Below are positions 1-6,076 of a stretch of DNA of 7,376 nucleotides, piece after piece. The notes under the pieces are model-generated. The model saw only the letters and a list, made by a program, of their open reading frames with translations. It was not told the origin of the DNA and did no database searches. The stretch spans positions 1-7,376 of the forward strand of contig JAGHDE010000010.1 in the NCBI GenBank assembly GCA_021160085.1, read 5' to 3'. Source of the DNA: Pseudomonadota bacterium (GTDB lineage Bacteria; Desulfobacterota; WTBG01; JAGOGO01). A program made the translations under genes and the position numbers. The number at the start of each line of letters is the position of its first letter. Positions within the stretch are counted from its first letter, which is position 1.

Positions 1-72
1 CCCTGAGAGGAAAATGTCAAGAAATTTCCGCACGAAGCGTGGCAAGGTTCGAGTGGTTTGAGGGACATCCAT
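1..72 (-). CDS. Possible downstream gene, N-terminal fragment running off the left edge
   Basis: An ATG at 70-72 shares its A with the TGA stop of the aldolase gene (TGATG), a junction typical of translational coupling. The frame stays open for 24 codons to the window edge. It begins Met-Asp-Val-Pro-Gln-Thr-Thr-Arg and continues with a basic and hydrophobic stretch (Arg-Phe-Val-Arg-Lys-Phe-Leu-Asp-Ile-Phe-Leu). That composition looks more protein-like than the competing frame from the ATG at 66-68, which is also open to the edge. No clear Shine-Dalgarno site precedes it, only a weak GAAAGAG. The fragment is too short to assign a family. Confidence 0.4.
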   Translation of the reverse strand, partial: MDVPQTTRTLPRFVRKFLDIFLSG

Positions 73-1079
73 CACTCTTTCAGGAATGCGGATATTTCAA
101 ACATACATTGAAAAGGTAAATACCAGCGAGCTAATTTCCGGTCATCACCTTTCATGGTGATTTTGCCCTGAAACAGGGCCGGAAAAAATGATGTCCCTCC
201 GGTAAAAATCTTCTTCCACATATCTTTGGTCCCAGAAAAGAGGAGCTCCGGGGATTCCGTCTCTTTTTCGGGGGAAAGCTTTCCCTGTTTGATGGAGAAA
301 AACCAGCTTTTTTCCAGGTCAGTAAAGCGGAAAGCAACAGTGGTTGTAAAGTTGAGAGATCTGCCCAGGGTTTTCATCTCATCATCACTGTTTGCGACTT
401 TGCAAATAAGCTCTTGATGGGATCGGGAAAAAGGTTCAACCTTTTCAAAGAGGCTGTTTTTAGATTTCGGGGAGGCCGAGGGTAATGGTTTTATCGACCC
501 CAGATTTCGGCTGACAATGATGGTCTGAGCACTTGTTTCCAATAGATCAGTTAATAGGAAAGCCTCCTGAAGAGTATCGCCCATGGCAAGAACACCGTGG
601 TGCTGAAGGATAATTACTTTGTTATTACTCAATGAGTCAACCACCTCGTCAATATTGATGATGTTAAACGATTGCTGGGGAATAATGGGGACGTTACCTA
701 AAATAATGCGCGGTTCAAAAGTGAGGGGAGAAAAAGGAATGTCAGTAAGGGCTAACGCAGAGATTAATGGAGGGTGGGAGTGAAGGATTGCTTCAGGATG
801 AAGGCGCTGATAGATTGCTGAGTGGACGGGGGTCTCGGAGGAGGGTTTTCCTTCCCCGGAAACTAACTCTCCCTTTAGGTTTACCGTGAGGATATCATCC
901 GGGGCCAGAAATCCCAGGGAGCTTCCACTTTTAGATATCAGAAAATGGTGATCATCCAAACGGGCGCTGATATTTCCACCGGCGCTGGCGGTAAGTTTTC
1001 GGTTATAGGTCCGGAAAGCAATTTTTATCAGTTCTTTTTCCAGAAAAATTTTTTTTGGTTCTTTTTGCATCTCCCCCAT
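72..1079 (-). CDS. Class II aldolase/adducin-family protein with C-terminal SCP2-like domain
   Basis: The N-terminal half (about residues 12-195) is a class II, zinc-dependent aldolase domain related to L-fuculose-1-phosphate aldolase and L-ribulose-5-phosphate 4-epimerase. Visible motifs are GGNIS (34-38) and SKSGSS (49-54) for phosphate binding, KPSSE (78-82) with the catalytic Glu82, and the zinc ligands His100 and His102 in HSHPP and His161 in QHHG. After a Ser/Pro/Lys-rich linker (about 196-215), residues 218-335 resemble an SCP2 sterol-transfer domain: an FRFTD strand, a W-x-F-S-I-K-Q-G strand, a 'LFSGTKDMWKKIFTGG' segment, and a final 'ALFQGKITMKGDD' block. Family aldolases are usually about 210-230 residues, so the tail is a true addition. 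Cytosolic; no signal peptide. The substrate cannot be told. The start is uncertain: GTG at 1082, ATG at 1079 and ATG at 1070 are all in frame, and none has a well-spaced ribosome site. The gene lies 30 bases after rnz, probably cotranscribed. Confidence 0.85.
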   Translation of the reverse strand: MGEMQKEPKKIFLEKELIKIAFRTYNRKLTASAGGNISARLDDHHFLISKSGSSLGFLAPDDILTVNLKGELVSGEGKPSSETPVHSAIYQRLHPEAILHSHPPLISALALTDIPFSPLTFEPRIILGNVPIIPQQSFNIINIDEVVDSLSNNKVIILQHHGVLAMGDTLQEAFLLTDLLETSAQTIIVSRNLGSIKPLPSASPKSKNSLFEKVEPFSRSHQELICKVANSDDEMKTLGRSLNFTTTVAFRFTDLEKSWFFSIKQGKLSPEKETESPELLFSGTKDMWKKIFTGGTSFFPALFQGKITMKGDDRKLARWYLPFQCMFEISAFLKE

Positions 1080-1109
1080 CACTCTAAATTGTGAAAAATT
1101 GTTCTGAAT

Positions 1110-2021
1110 TTACTTATGCATTGGTATTTCAAATTCCATTAAATCTCTTCCGATAATCGCCCCGGGAAAAACACTTCGGGCTTCGCTGAGAAGTTCATTT
1201 ATTCGTCGGTATCGGGAGCTGATGTGAGTGATTACTAATCTTTTTGCCCCCGCTTCCCTGGCGATCCGCGCGGCCTGAGCGGCGGTGGAATGGCCTTTTT
1301 TCCGGGCATCCTCTTCCATCTCGCTGCTGAACATCCCCTCATGGATTAAGAAATCCGCTTCCCGGGCAAATTTTACAACTTGAGCGCAAGGCCGGGTATC
1401 GCTGACATAGACAAATTTTCTTCCTTTTCGGGACGGGCCCATAACCATTTCGGGAGTGACGGTTTTTCCATCTTCCAATGTCAATGTTTCTCCCCGCTGA
1501 AGTTTTCCGAACAGAGGGCCTTCCGGCACTCCCAGTTCTCTTGCTTTGTCGGGGAAAAAGCATCCGGGCCGGGGATCTTCGGTAAGCGAAAAGGCAAAGG
1601 TAGGAATCCGGTGATCAAGGAGGATTGCCTCCATCCGGAATCCGGCTCCGGAATAAAACCGGCCTTCGGAAATTTCGCGGATGTCCAGAAGATAGGAAGG
1701 AGTAAACCCCAGACATTTTCGAGAAATGTTAACATACTCCCTGGTTCCCGGAGGACCGAAAATTAGCAGGGGCTTTTCCCGGGATTGCTGCATGATGGTC
1801 ATCAAGAGCCCGGGAAGGCCGGTTACATGATCTCCGTGAAGATGACTGAGAAAAATAGCAAACAGCTTTCCAAAGCTTAGTGATGCCCGAACAAATTGAA
1901 TCTGGGTTCCTTCCCCGCAGTCAAAGAGAAAAAGGTCCCCCTCCCGCTGCAGGGCTATGGATGGAAGGTTACGGTGGAGGGTTGGAATCATTCCTCCGGT
2001 TCCCAGTAAAGTGACTTTCAT
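1110..2021 (-). CDS. rnz: Ribonuclease Z (tRNA 3'-processing endonuclease)
   Basis: This metallo-beta-lactamase-fold endonuclease cuts tRNA precursors just after the discriminator base to give the 3' end ready for CCA addition. At 303 residues it matches the usual short-form (RNase Z-S) length. The zinc site is complete: HLHGDH at 60-65 (His60, His62, Asp64, His65), His137 in LLDHR, Asp208 in VSDTRPC and His266 in THISSRY. GHST at 243-246 supplies the further conserved His244. The segment 167-180 (EGPLFGKLQRGETL) corresponds to the region around the family's flexible tRNA-binding arm. The N-terminal LLGTGG and FDCGEGTQ (33-40) are also typical. The start ATG is preceded only by A-rich sequence with no good Shine-Dalgarno site, which is unusual beside its neighbours. 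It lies 87 bases after the UPF0173 gene. It is a housekeeping gene with no pathway link to the mannose genes. Confidence 0.95.
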   Translation of the reverse strand: MKVTLLGTGGMIPTLHRNLPSIALQREGDLFLFDCGEGTQIQFVRASLSFGKLFAIFLSHLHGDHVTGLPGLLMTIMQQSREKPLLIFGPPGTREYVNISRKCLGFTPSYLLDIREISEGRFYSGAGFRMEAILLDHRIPTFAFSLTEDPRPGCFFPDKARELGVPEGPLFGKLQRGETLTLEDGKTVTPEMVMGPSRKGRKFVYVSDTRPCAQVVKFAREADFLIHEGMFSSEMEEDARKKGHSTAAQAARIAREAGAKRLVITHISSRYRRINELLSEARSVFPGAIIGRDLMEFEIPMHK

Positions 2022-2108
2022 TGTTTTTTCTCGAGCTCGAATAAAAAAATAAGAAGCAACCCAAAAAACTATTTCTTAGAGCATAGCTGAAGGAATAGCT
2101 GACCGCCG

Positions 2109-2837
2109 TTATTGGATCGTTTCCCCCGGATTCATAATCACAATTTTCACCTCCGGCATCTTTTTCATCAAATCTTTGAATTTTTCCGGTGTGCCGGTGA
2201 AAACCGGGAAGGTTCCGAAGTGCATAGGGATTACATACTGAGGTTTTACGAACTCACAGGCTAAAACAGCATCTTCCGGTCCCATTACATAATGGTCTCC
2301 GATGGGTAAAATAGCCAGATCTGGTTTGTATATATTTCCGATAAGTTTCATATCTCCAAACAGACCGGTGTCTCCGGCATAGTAAACTGTAAACCCGTTT
2401 TTAAATCGAATTACGAAACCAGCCGCTTCTCCAGTGTAAATTATTTGATCACCTTCGGTGATGGAAGAGCTGTGAATGGCATGAACCATGGTAATCCGAG
2501 TCTCTCCAATTATCACTGTTCCGCCTTTGTTCATCCCCACATTTTTTTCTTCACTAAAACCCTTCAGCGCAAGATATTGAGAAATTTCGTGGATGGAGAT
2601 TACTGTGGCACCAGTTTTATTGGCTATCTCAACTGTATCGCCAAAATGGTCCGCGTGTCCGTGAGAAATCAGGATGTAATCCACCGGGCCCAAATTTTCA
2701 GAGCCAACAGGCGCCTGGGGATTGTCTTTTATCCAGGGATCAATAAGGAAGTTGATACCTTCGAGGGAAACTAATTTAAAACCGGCATGTCCTAAAAAGG
2801 TGATAGATACTTCTTTATCGAAGATTTTAGCAAACAT
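2109..2837 (-). CDS. UPF0173-family metal-dependent hydrolase (metallo-beta-lactamase fold)
   Basis: A 242-residue single-domain metallo-beta-lactamase-fold protein of the UPF0173 type. Metal ligands are visible: HGHADH at 59-64 (His59, His61, Asp63, His64), His119 in VHAIHSS, Asp156 in YYAGDTGLFGDM and His206 in PMHFGTF. The stretch LPIGDHYVMGPEDA (177-190) is characteristic of this family and separates it from RNase Z and from glyoxalase II. The physiological substrate of the family is not established, so only a general hydrolase role can be given. Cytosolic. Its start has a good ribosome site, AAAGGA at 2845-2850, 7 bases before the ATG. It starts 48 bases after manB ends, so it is likely in the same transcript. 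Confidence 0.92.
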   Translation of the reverse strand: MFAKIFDKEVSITFLGHAGFKLVSLEGINFLIDPWIKDNPQAPVGSENLGPVDYILISHGHADHFGDTVEIANKTGATVISIHEISQYLALKGFSEEKNVGMNKGGTVIIGETRITMVHAIHSSSITEGDQIIYTGEAAGFVIRFKNGFTVYYAGDTGLFGDMKLIGNIYKPDLAILPIGDHYVMGPEDAVLACEFVKPQYVIPMHFGTFPVFTGTPEKFKDLMKKMPEVKIVIMNPGETIQ

Positions 2838-2885
2838 TCTGGCTTCCTTTCATTTGATCGCAAAAAAGGTCCAAAGGAAATCGCA

Positions 2886-4253
2886 TTATATTTGTCGGAC
2901 TTCTTTTATGGTGGAGGCTACTGTTTCCTCCATTATCCTTCTAATTTTTTTCAAAGTGCTTTCATCTCGAGCTTCAAAACGGAGCACCAGAATAGGCTGA
3001 GTATTAGAGGCTCTTACAAGTCCCCAGCCTCCATCAAACAGCACCCTTGCTCCGTCGACGTCAATAACCGAGTACTCTTTTTTGAATGTCTCGATTAACT
3101 TCTGCACCACTAAAAATTTTATTTCATCACTGCACTCTGTTCTGATTTCCGGGGTTGCTACGGTAATAGGGATGCCCGAAAGAAGCTCTGACATTTTTTT
3201 ATCGGTATGAGAAAGAATTTCCAGAAGCCGCGCTCCCGCATAGATGGCATCATCATATCCATAATAACGATTGACAAAGAAGATATGACCGCTCATCTCT
3301 CCGGCTAATTGAGCCTTTTCCTCTTTGAGCTTTGCCTTGATAAGCGAGTGACCGGCTTTCCACATTATTGCTCTCCCTCCATTTTTTTCGATATCGTCAA
3401 ACAGAGTTTGAGAACACTTTACCTCGGCAATAAAGGTAGCGCCGGGAACCTCTTTAAGGATAGCGCGGGAAAAGATTATCATCAACTGATCTCCCCAGAT
3501 AATCTTGCCCTTCTCATCAATAACTCCTATTCGATCTACATCGCCATCAAACGCTATCCCCAGATCGGCTTTTTGTTTTATTACTGTTTCAACCAAGGTT
3601 TCCAGATTTTCCGGCAAGGTAGGGTCGGGATGATGATTAGGGAAATTACCGTCCATTTCACTGAAAAGCTCGGTTACGTTTGCTCCCAGTTTCCGGTAAA
3701 GAGTACCAGCTATTTCCCCTCCGGTTCCGTTTCCGGAATCGATTACTACCTTAAGTTTCCGGTCGCCCATCTTGAAAAAGTCCGGAACAGTTTTCAGGTA
3801 AGAAGGTATTATTTCTTCAGATATTAATGTTCCCTTTCCCTGCTCAAATTCACCCTTTTCGAACAGTTTTCTGAGATGCTGAATTTCTTCTCCGAAAATG
3901 GTGCGTTTGCCCAAGCAAACCTTAAACCCATTGTTGTCCGGCGGGTTGTGACTGCCCGTAATCATTACTCCCCCTTCTTCATTCGGAGTAAGCAGCGAGA
4001 AATAGAGGAGGGGGGTAGGAATGATACCGAGGTCGATGATGTTACAACCAGTATCCAAAAGCCCCTGGGAAAGTTGATTATGAAGGCGAGGGGAGCTTAA
4101 CCGGCAGTCTCTACCCAGACGCACCCTGCAAATATTATTATGACGAAAATAAGTTCCCAGTGTTTTCCCGAGGGTATAGACAATTTCATCCGGAAAATCT
4201 TTATCAGCAATTCCCCTGATGTCATATTCACGAAATACAAAAGGATTAACCAT
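2886..4253 (-). CDS. manB: Phosphomannomutase/phosphoglucomutase
   Basis: An alpha-D-phosphohexomutase that interconverts mannose-6-P and mannose-1-P, and probably glucose-6-P and glucose-1-P, through a phosphoserine. All four domain signatures are present: active-site serine loop MITGSHNPPDNNGFK (97-111, Ser101), metal loop FDGDVDR (235-241), sugar-binding loop GEMSGH (318-323) and phosphate-binding loop RASNTQP (414-420). The N-terminal FREYDIRG is also typical. At 455 residues it is close to the AlgC-type enzymes, and the Glu-Met-Ser-Gly-His loop fits mutases that use both mannose and glucose phosphates. The start is well supported by AAGGAG at 4261-4266, 7 bases before the ATG. It begins 20 bases after manC stops, placing it in one operon with the next enzyme of GDP-mannose synthesis. 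ManB versus ManB/Pgm specificity cannot be settled from sequence. Confidence 0.93.
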   Translation of the reverse strand: MVNPFVFREYDIRGIADKDFPDEIVYTLGKTLGTYFRHNNICRVRLGRDCRLSSPRLHNQLSQGLLDTGCNIIDLGIIPTPLLYFSLLTPNEEGGVMITGSHNPPDNNGFKVCLGKRTIFGEEIQHLRKLFEKGEFEQGKGTLISEEIIPSYLKTVPDFFKMGDRKLKVVIDSGNGTGGEIAGTLYRKLGANVTELFSEMDGNFPNHHPDPTLPENLETLVETVIKQKADLGIAFDGDVDRIGVIDEKGKIIWGDQLMIIFSRAILKEVPGATFIAEVKCSQTLFDDIEKNGGRAIMWKAGHSLIKAKLKEEKAQLAGEMSGHIFFVNRYYGYDDAIYAGARLLEILSHTDKKMSELLSGIPITVATPEIRTECSDEIKFLVVQKLIETFKKEYSVIDVDGARVLFDGGWGLVRASNTQPILVLRFEARDESTLKKIRRIMEETVASTIKEVRQI

Positions 4254-4273
4254 GTATTAGCTCCTTATACTTA

Positions 4274-5365
4274 TCAAAGAATTGAGTGCAGCCCTTTAGC
4301 CTTGATTTTCTCGATAACTTTTTTTATGTCTTGAGATTTTTTGATGTCTGCCACAAGAATAGCATCATCGACATTCACAATCACAAGATCTTTTAACCCC
4401 AATCCCACAACTGTCTGCGTTGATTGGTTAAAAACAAATGTTGAATTACTGTCAAGGAGCAGGTTGTTCCCCTGGACCAAATTTTTTTCATTATCCATTT
4501 CCTCCTGGCGTAGATTGTAAAGGGATTCCCAGCTTCCCACATCACTCCATCCAAAGTCTCCAGGAATTGTTAGAACAGGAGAGCTCGTTTTTTCCATCAC
4601 CCCATAATCGATAGAGACAGATGGAAGCCCTTGATATACCGAGCGAAGCACATCCGAATAATGATCCTGACCCATAGCGTTTTCTATTTTTAAAAGACTT
4701 TTATAAATATCAGGCATGTGATGCTCTATTTCTTTAAGGATTGTATTTGGAGTGAAGATAAAAATTCCACTGTTCCAGAAATATTTTCCGCTTTTTAAAT
4801 AGTGCAACGCATCTTTTTGATTTGGCTTTTCCACGAACTTTTTAACAGTGTAAACTTTAATCTTATCGTTATCGATCTTGTTAAAAACCGAGCCTCTTCG
4901 AATATAGCCATAACCGGTTTCCGGCCGGGTTGGGATGATGCCGATCGTAACGATGCTTCCCTCCTTTGCCAAGGCACAGCCAGTTAAAAGAATATTCCTG
5001 AACTCTTCTTCATTATTAATGAAGTGGTCAGCCGGGAGAACAACCATCGGGCTATCGGCAATCCCCTTTTTTCTTAAATAGATAGCAGCTAATCCAATAG
5101 CCGGGGCAGTGTTGCGACCGTGAGGCTCTTCCAGAAGTACCAACCGGGTTTCCCCTAAGAGTTCCTTTTGAATTATACTTTGCTCTTCGTTACCGACAAT
5201 AATAATCTGTTCTTCTCGACAGAGCGGTTTTATTCTTTCTAAAGTCTGTTCGATCATTGTTTTTTGGCCAATGATGTTCAAAAATTGCTTTGGGCAATTA
5301 GTCCTGCTTAAAGGCCAGAATCTTGTTCCCGCCCCCCCGGCCATTACAACAGCATAGATGTTCAT
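4274..5365 (-). CDS. manC: Mannose-1-phosphate guanylyltransferase (stand-alone, no cupin domain)
   Basis: Transfers GMP from GTP to mannose-1-P to make GDP-mannose, the donor for mannosylated polysaccharides and the precursor of GDP-fucose and other GDP-sugars. The 363-residue protein shows the nucleotidyltransferase signature GGAGTRFWPLS (10-20), CPKQF (24-28), GRNTAPAIGLAA (83-94), LPADH (110-114), ETGYGYI (149-155), FVEKP (177-181), WNSGIF (197-202), SIDYGVMEK (251-259) and GWSDVGSW (272-279). It ends with a short beta-helix-like segment and lacks the C-terminal cupin isomerase domain of bifunctional type II enzymes; the remains of a separate cupin gene lie just upstream. The ATG at 5365 is preferred over an in-frame TTG at 5377 because GGTGGA lies 4 bases before it and the protein then begins MNIYAVVMAGG, as is usual. 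Confidence 0.95.
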   Translation of the reverse strand: MNIYAVVMAGGAGTRFWPLSRTNCPKQFLNIIGQKTMIEQTLERIKPLCREEQIIIVGNEEQSIIQKELLGETRLVLLEEPHGRNTAPAIGLAAIYLRKKGIADSPMVVLPADHFINNEEEFRNILLTGCALAKEGSIVTIGIIPTRPETGYGYIRRGSVFNKIDNDKIKVYTVKKFVEKPNQKDALHYLKSGKYFWNSGIFIFTPNTILKEIEHHMPDIYKSLLKIENAMGQDHYSDVLRSVYQGLPSVSIDYGVMEKTSSPVLTIPGDFGWSDVGSWESLYNLRQEEMDNEKNLVQGNNLLLDSNSTFVFNQSTQTVVGLGLKDLVIVNVDDAILVADIKKSQDIKKVIEKIKAKGLHSIL

Positions 5366-5369
5366 ATAG

Positions 5370-5375
5370 TCCACC
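5370..5375 (-). promoter_or_regulatory. Ribosome binding site deciding the manC start
   Basis: GGTGGA on the minus strand, separated by CTAT from the ATG at 5363-5365. The alternative TTG at 5377 would place this site inside the coding sequence, so it favours the ATG start. Confidence 0.55.
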
Positions 5376-5395
5376 AATCTTATTGGTTGCTTAGC

Positions 5396-5423
5396 ATAAT
5401 AATGTCAACTTTCTATACCACAA
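5396..5423 (-). promoter_or_regulatory. Possible sigma-70-type promoter for manC-manB
   Basis: In the gap between the broken cupin gene and manC, the minus strand reads TTGTGG, 16 bases, then TATTAT, about 30 bases before the manC ATG. The -10 matches consensus at 5 of 6 positions; the -35 is weak. A perfect TTGACA also occurs (5403-5408) but has no good -10 at 16-18 bases. This would let manC be transcribed independently of the decayed gene upstream. It is inferred from pattern only, in AT-rich DNA where chance matches are common. Confidence 0.25.
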
Positions 5424-5464
5424 CCCCATATATTAAGTCCACCATGTTACTTGTTACCCCTCCC

Positions 5465-5807
5465 CTAATCATCCTCCAGTCGAACTATGTCATTTTCTCC
5501 AAAATAATCAACATATTGAATTTCAATAAAGGACCAAAGAATTTTTCCCGACATTACCGATACGATGAGCCGCTTGCCTGGGAATATCTATGGATTTTCC
5601 ACTGAGGATAACGATTCCCTATCCCTCAACCACTACCCAGTGTTCAGCCCGCTTAAAATATTTCTGGTAGCTCAACCGGTTTCCCGGTTCAACAGTAATG
5701 CGTTTTACTTTGTAGCGAGATTCATCTAACAGAACCTCCCATTTACCCCAGGGGGAAAAAGCGTGCTCAGCTCGGGGGTTTTTTCTGACCGGATTTTTTT
5801 TATACAC
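5465..5807 (-). pseudogene. Decayed stand-alone cupin mannose-6-phosphate isomerase
   Basis: The reading frame starts at a GTG (5805-5807) with AAGGA 9 bases upstream (5817-5821). It encodes 62 residues that match the start of type II (cupin) mannose-6-phosphate isomerases: SPWGKWEVLL (18-27), YKVKRITVEPGNRLSYQ (32-48) and RAEHWVVVEG (53-62). It then meets TAG at 5619-5621. Reading on in the same frame gives GIVILSGKSIDIPRQAAHRIG and LVL, then a second stop; dropping one T near 5528-5530 restores LIEIQYVDYFGENDIVRLEDD up to TAG at 5465-5467, the normal family C-terminus. The TAG sits where the family commonly has Glu (VEGEG), so GAG to TAG explains it. About ten residues between the two hairpin strands (IVIL and SIDIP) also seem missing, and Tyr50 sits where a cupin metal-binding His is expected. 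Several independent lesions argue for a real pseudogene rather than one sequencing error. An intact version would supply mannose-6-P to manB. Confidence 0.85.
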
Positions 5808-5858
5808 CTGAAAATATCCTTTTATTATTGATGATTTTTCTACCGATTAGTTGATGCA

Positions 5859-5947
5859 ACCTGTCTGCGTGCGTCTGCCTGTGCTGGCACCTGTCTGCGT
5901 GCGGGCACGCACAGGCAGACGGCAGACAGGGACACGCAGACAGGCAG
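5859..5947. repeat. GC-rich nested direct and inverted repeat (REP- or MITE-like)
   Basis: An 88-base block (5860-5947) of about 68% G+C inside an AT-rich gap. A 15-base direct repeat, ACCTGTCTGCGTGCG, occurs at 5859-5873 and 5889-5903, exactly 30 bases apart. CACGCAGACAGG at 5933-5944 is the exact inverse of the CCTGTCTGCGTG inside both copies. In addition 5860-5884 pairs with 5909-5930 over 9 + 13 base pairs, interrupted only by a 3-base bulge (GTG), around a 24-base loop that holds the second direct copy and a small GTGCGGGCAC palindrome. Several alternative cruciform or RNA folds are therefore possible. The 96-codon frame crossing it (5800-6090) is Cys/His-rich only because of the repeat. 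I cannot tell from one copy whether it is dispersed in the genome. Confidence 0.8.
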
Positions 5948-6076
5948 AAATATAATCGGCTTTCTCTTTCACATATGCTGTGAGAAGGTTGCTGATTTAA
6001 ATTATCTATTTTTACCAATGGGGAGTGAAAGTCGAGATTATTGTTTCGAAAAATGGAAAAAGAACAGAAGATTTTT
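5948..6076. other. Rest of the gap between the dehydrogenase and the repeat: no gene seen
   Basis: AT-rich sequence with no supported coding region. On the minus strand it holds only a 5-base-pair hairpin (TCACA-GCATA-TGTGA, about 5969-5983) with no U-tract, so no convincing terminator follows the dehydrogenase. Confidence 0.5.

Noticed and set aside
1380..1766. A 128-codon plus-strand frame inside rnz
   Set aside because: It lies entirely antisense to a gene with complete catalytic motifs and shows no recognisable domain.
2022..2108. Terminator between UPF0173 and rnz, suggested by T-runs and repeated CAGCTAT
   Set aside because: The CAGCTAT copies are direct, not inverted, and no GC-rich stem precedes the T-run.
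1110..2837. Tandem duplication of one metallo-beta-lactamase gene
   Set aside because: Beyond the shared HxHxDH motif the two proteins carry different family signatures and lengths (303 and 242 residues).
3309..3827. A 172-codon plus-strand frame inside manB
   Set aside because: It is antisense to a clear phosphohexomutase; its length is explained by the codon bias of the real gene on the other strand.
5387..5605. A 72-codon plus-strand frame over the manC upstream gap
   Set aside because: It is antisense to the cupin pseudogene's C-terminal half, which has clear family residues on the other strand. The plus frame shows no domain or ribosome site.
5859..5947. CRISPR array
   Set aside because: There are only two direct copies 30 bases apart, with related inverted sequence rather than unique spacers, and no cas genes nearby.
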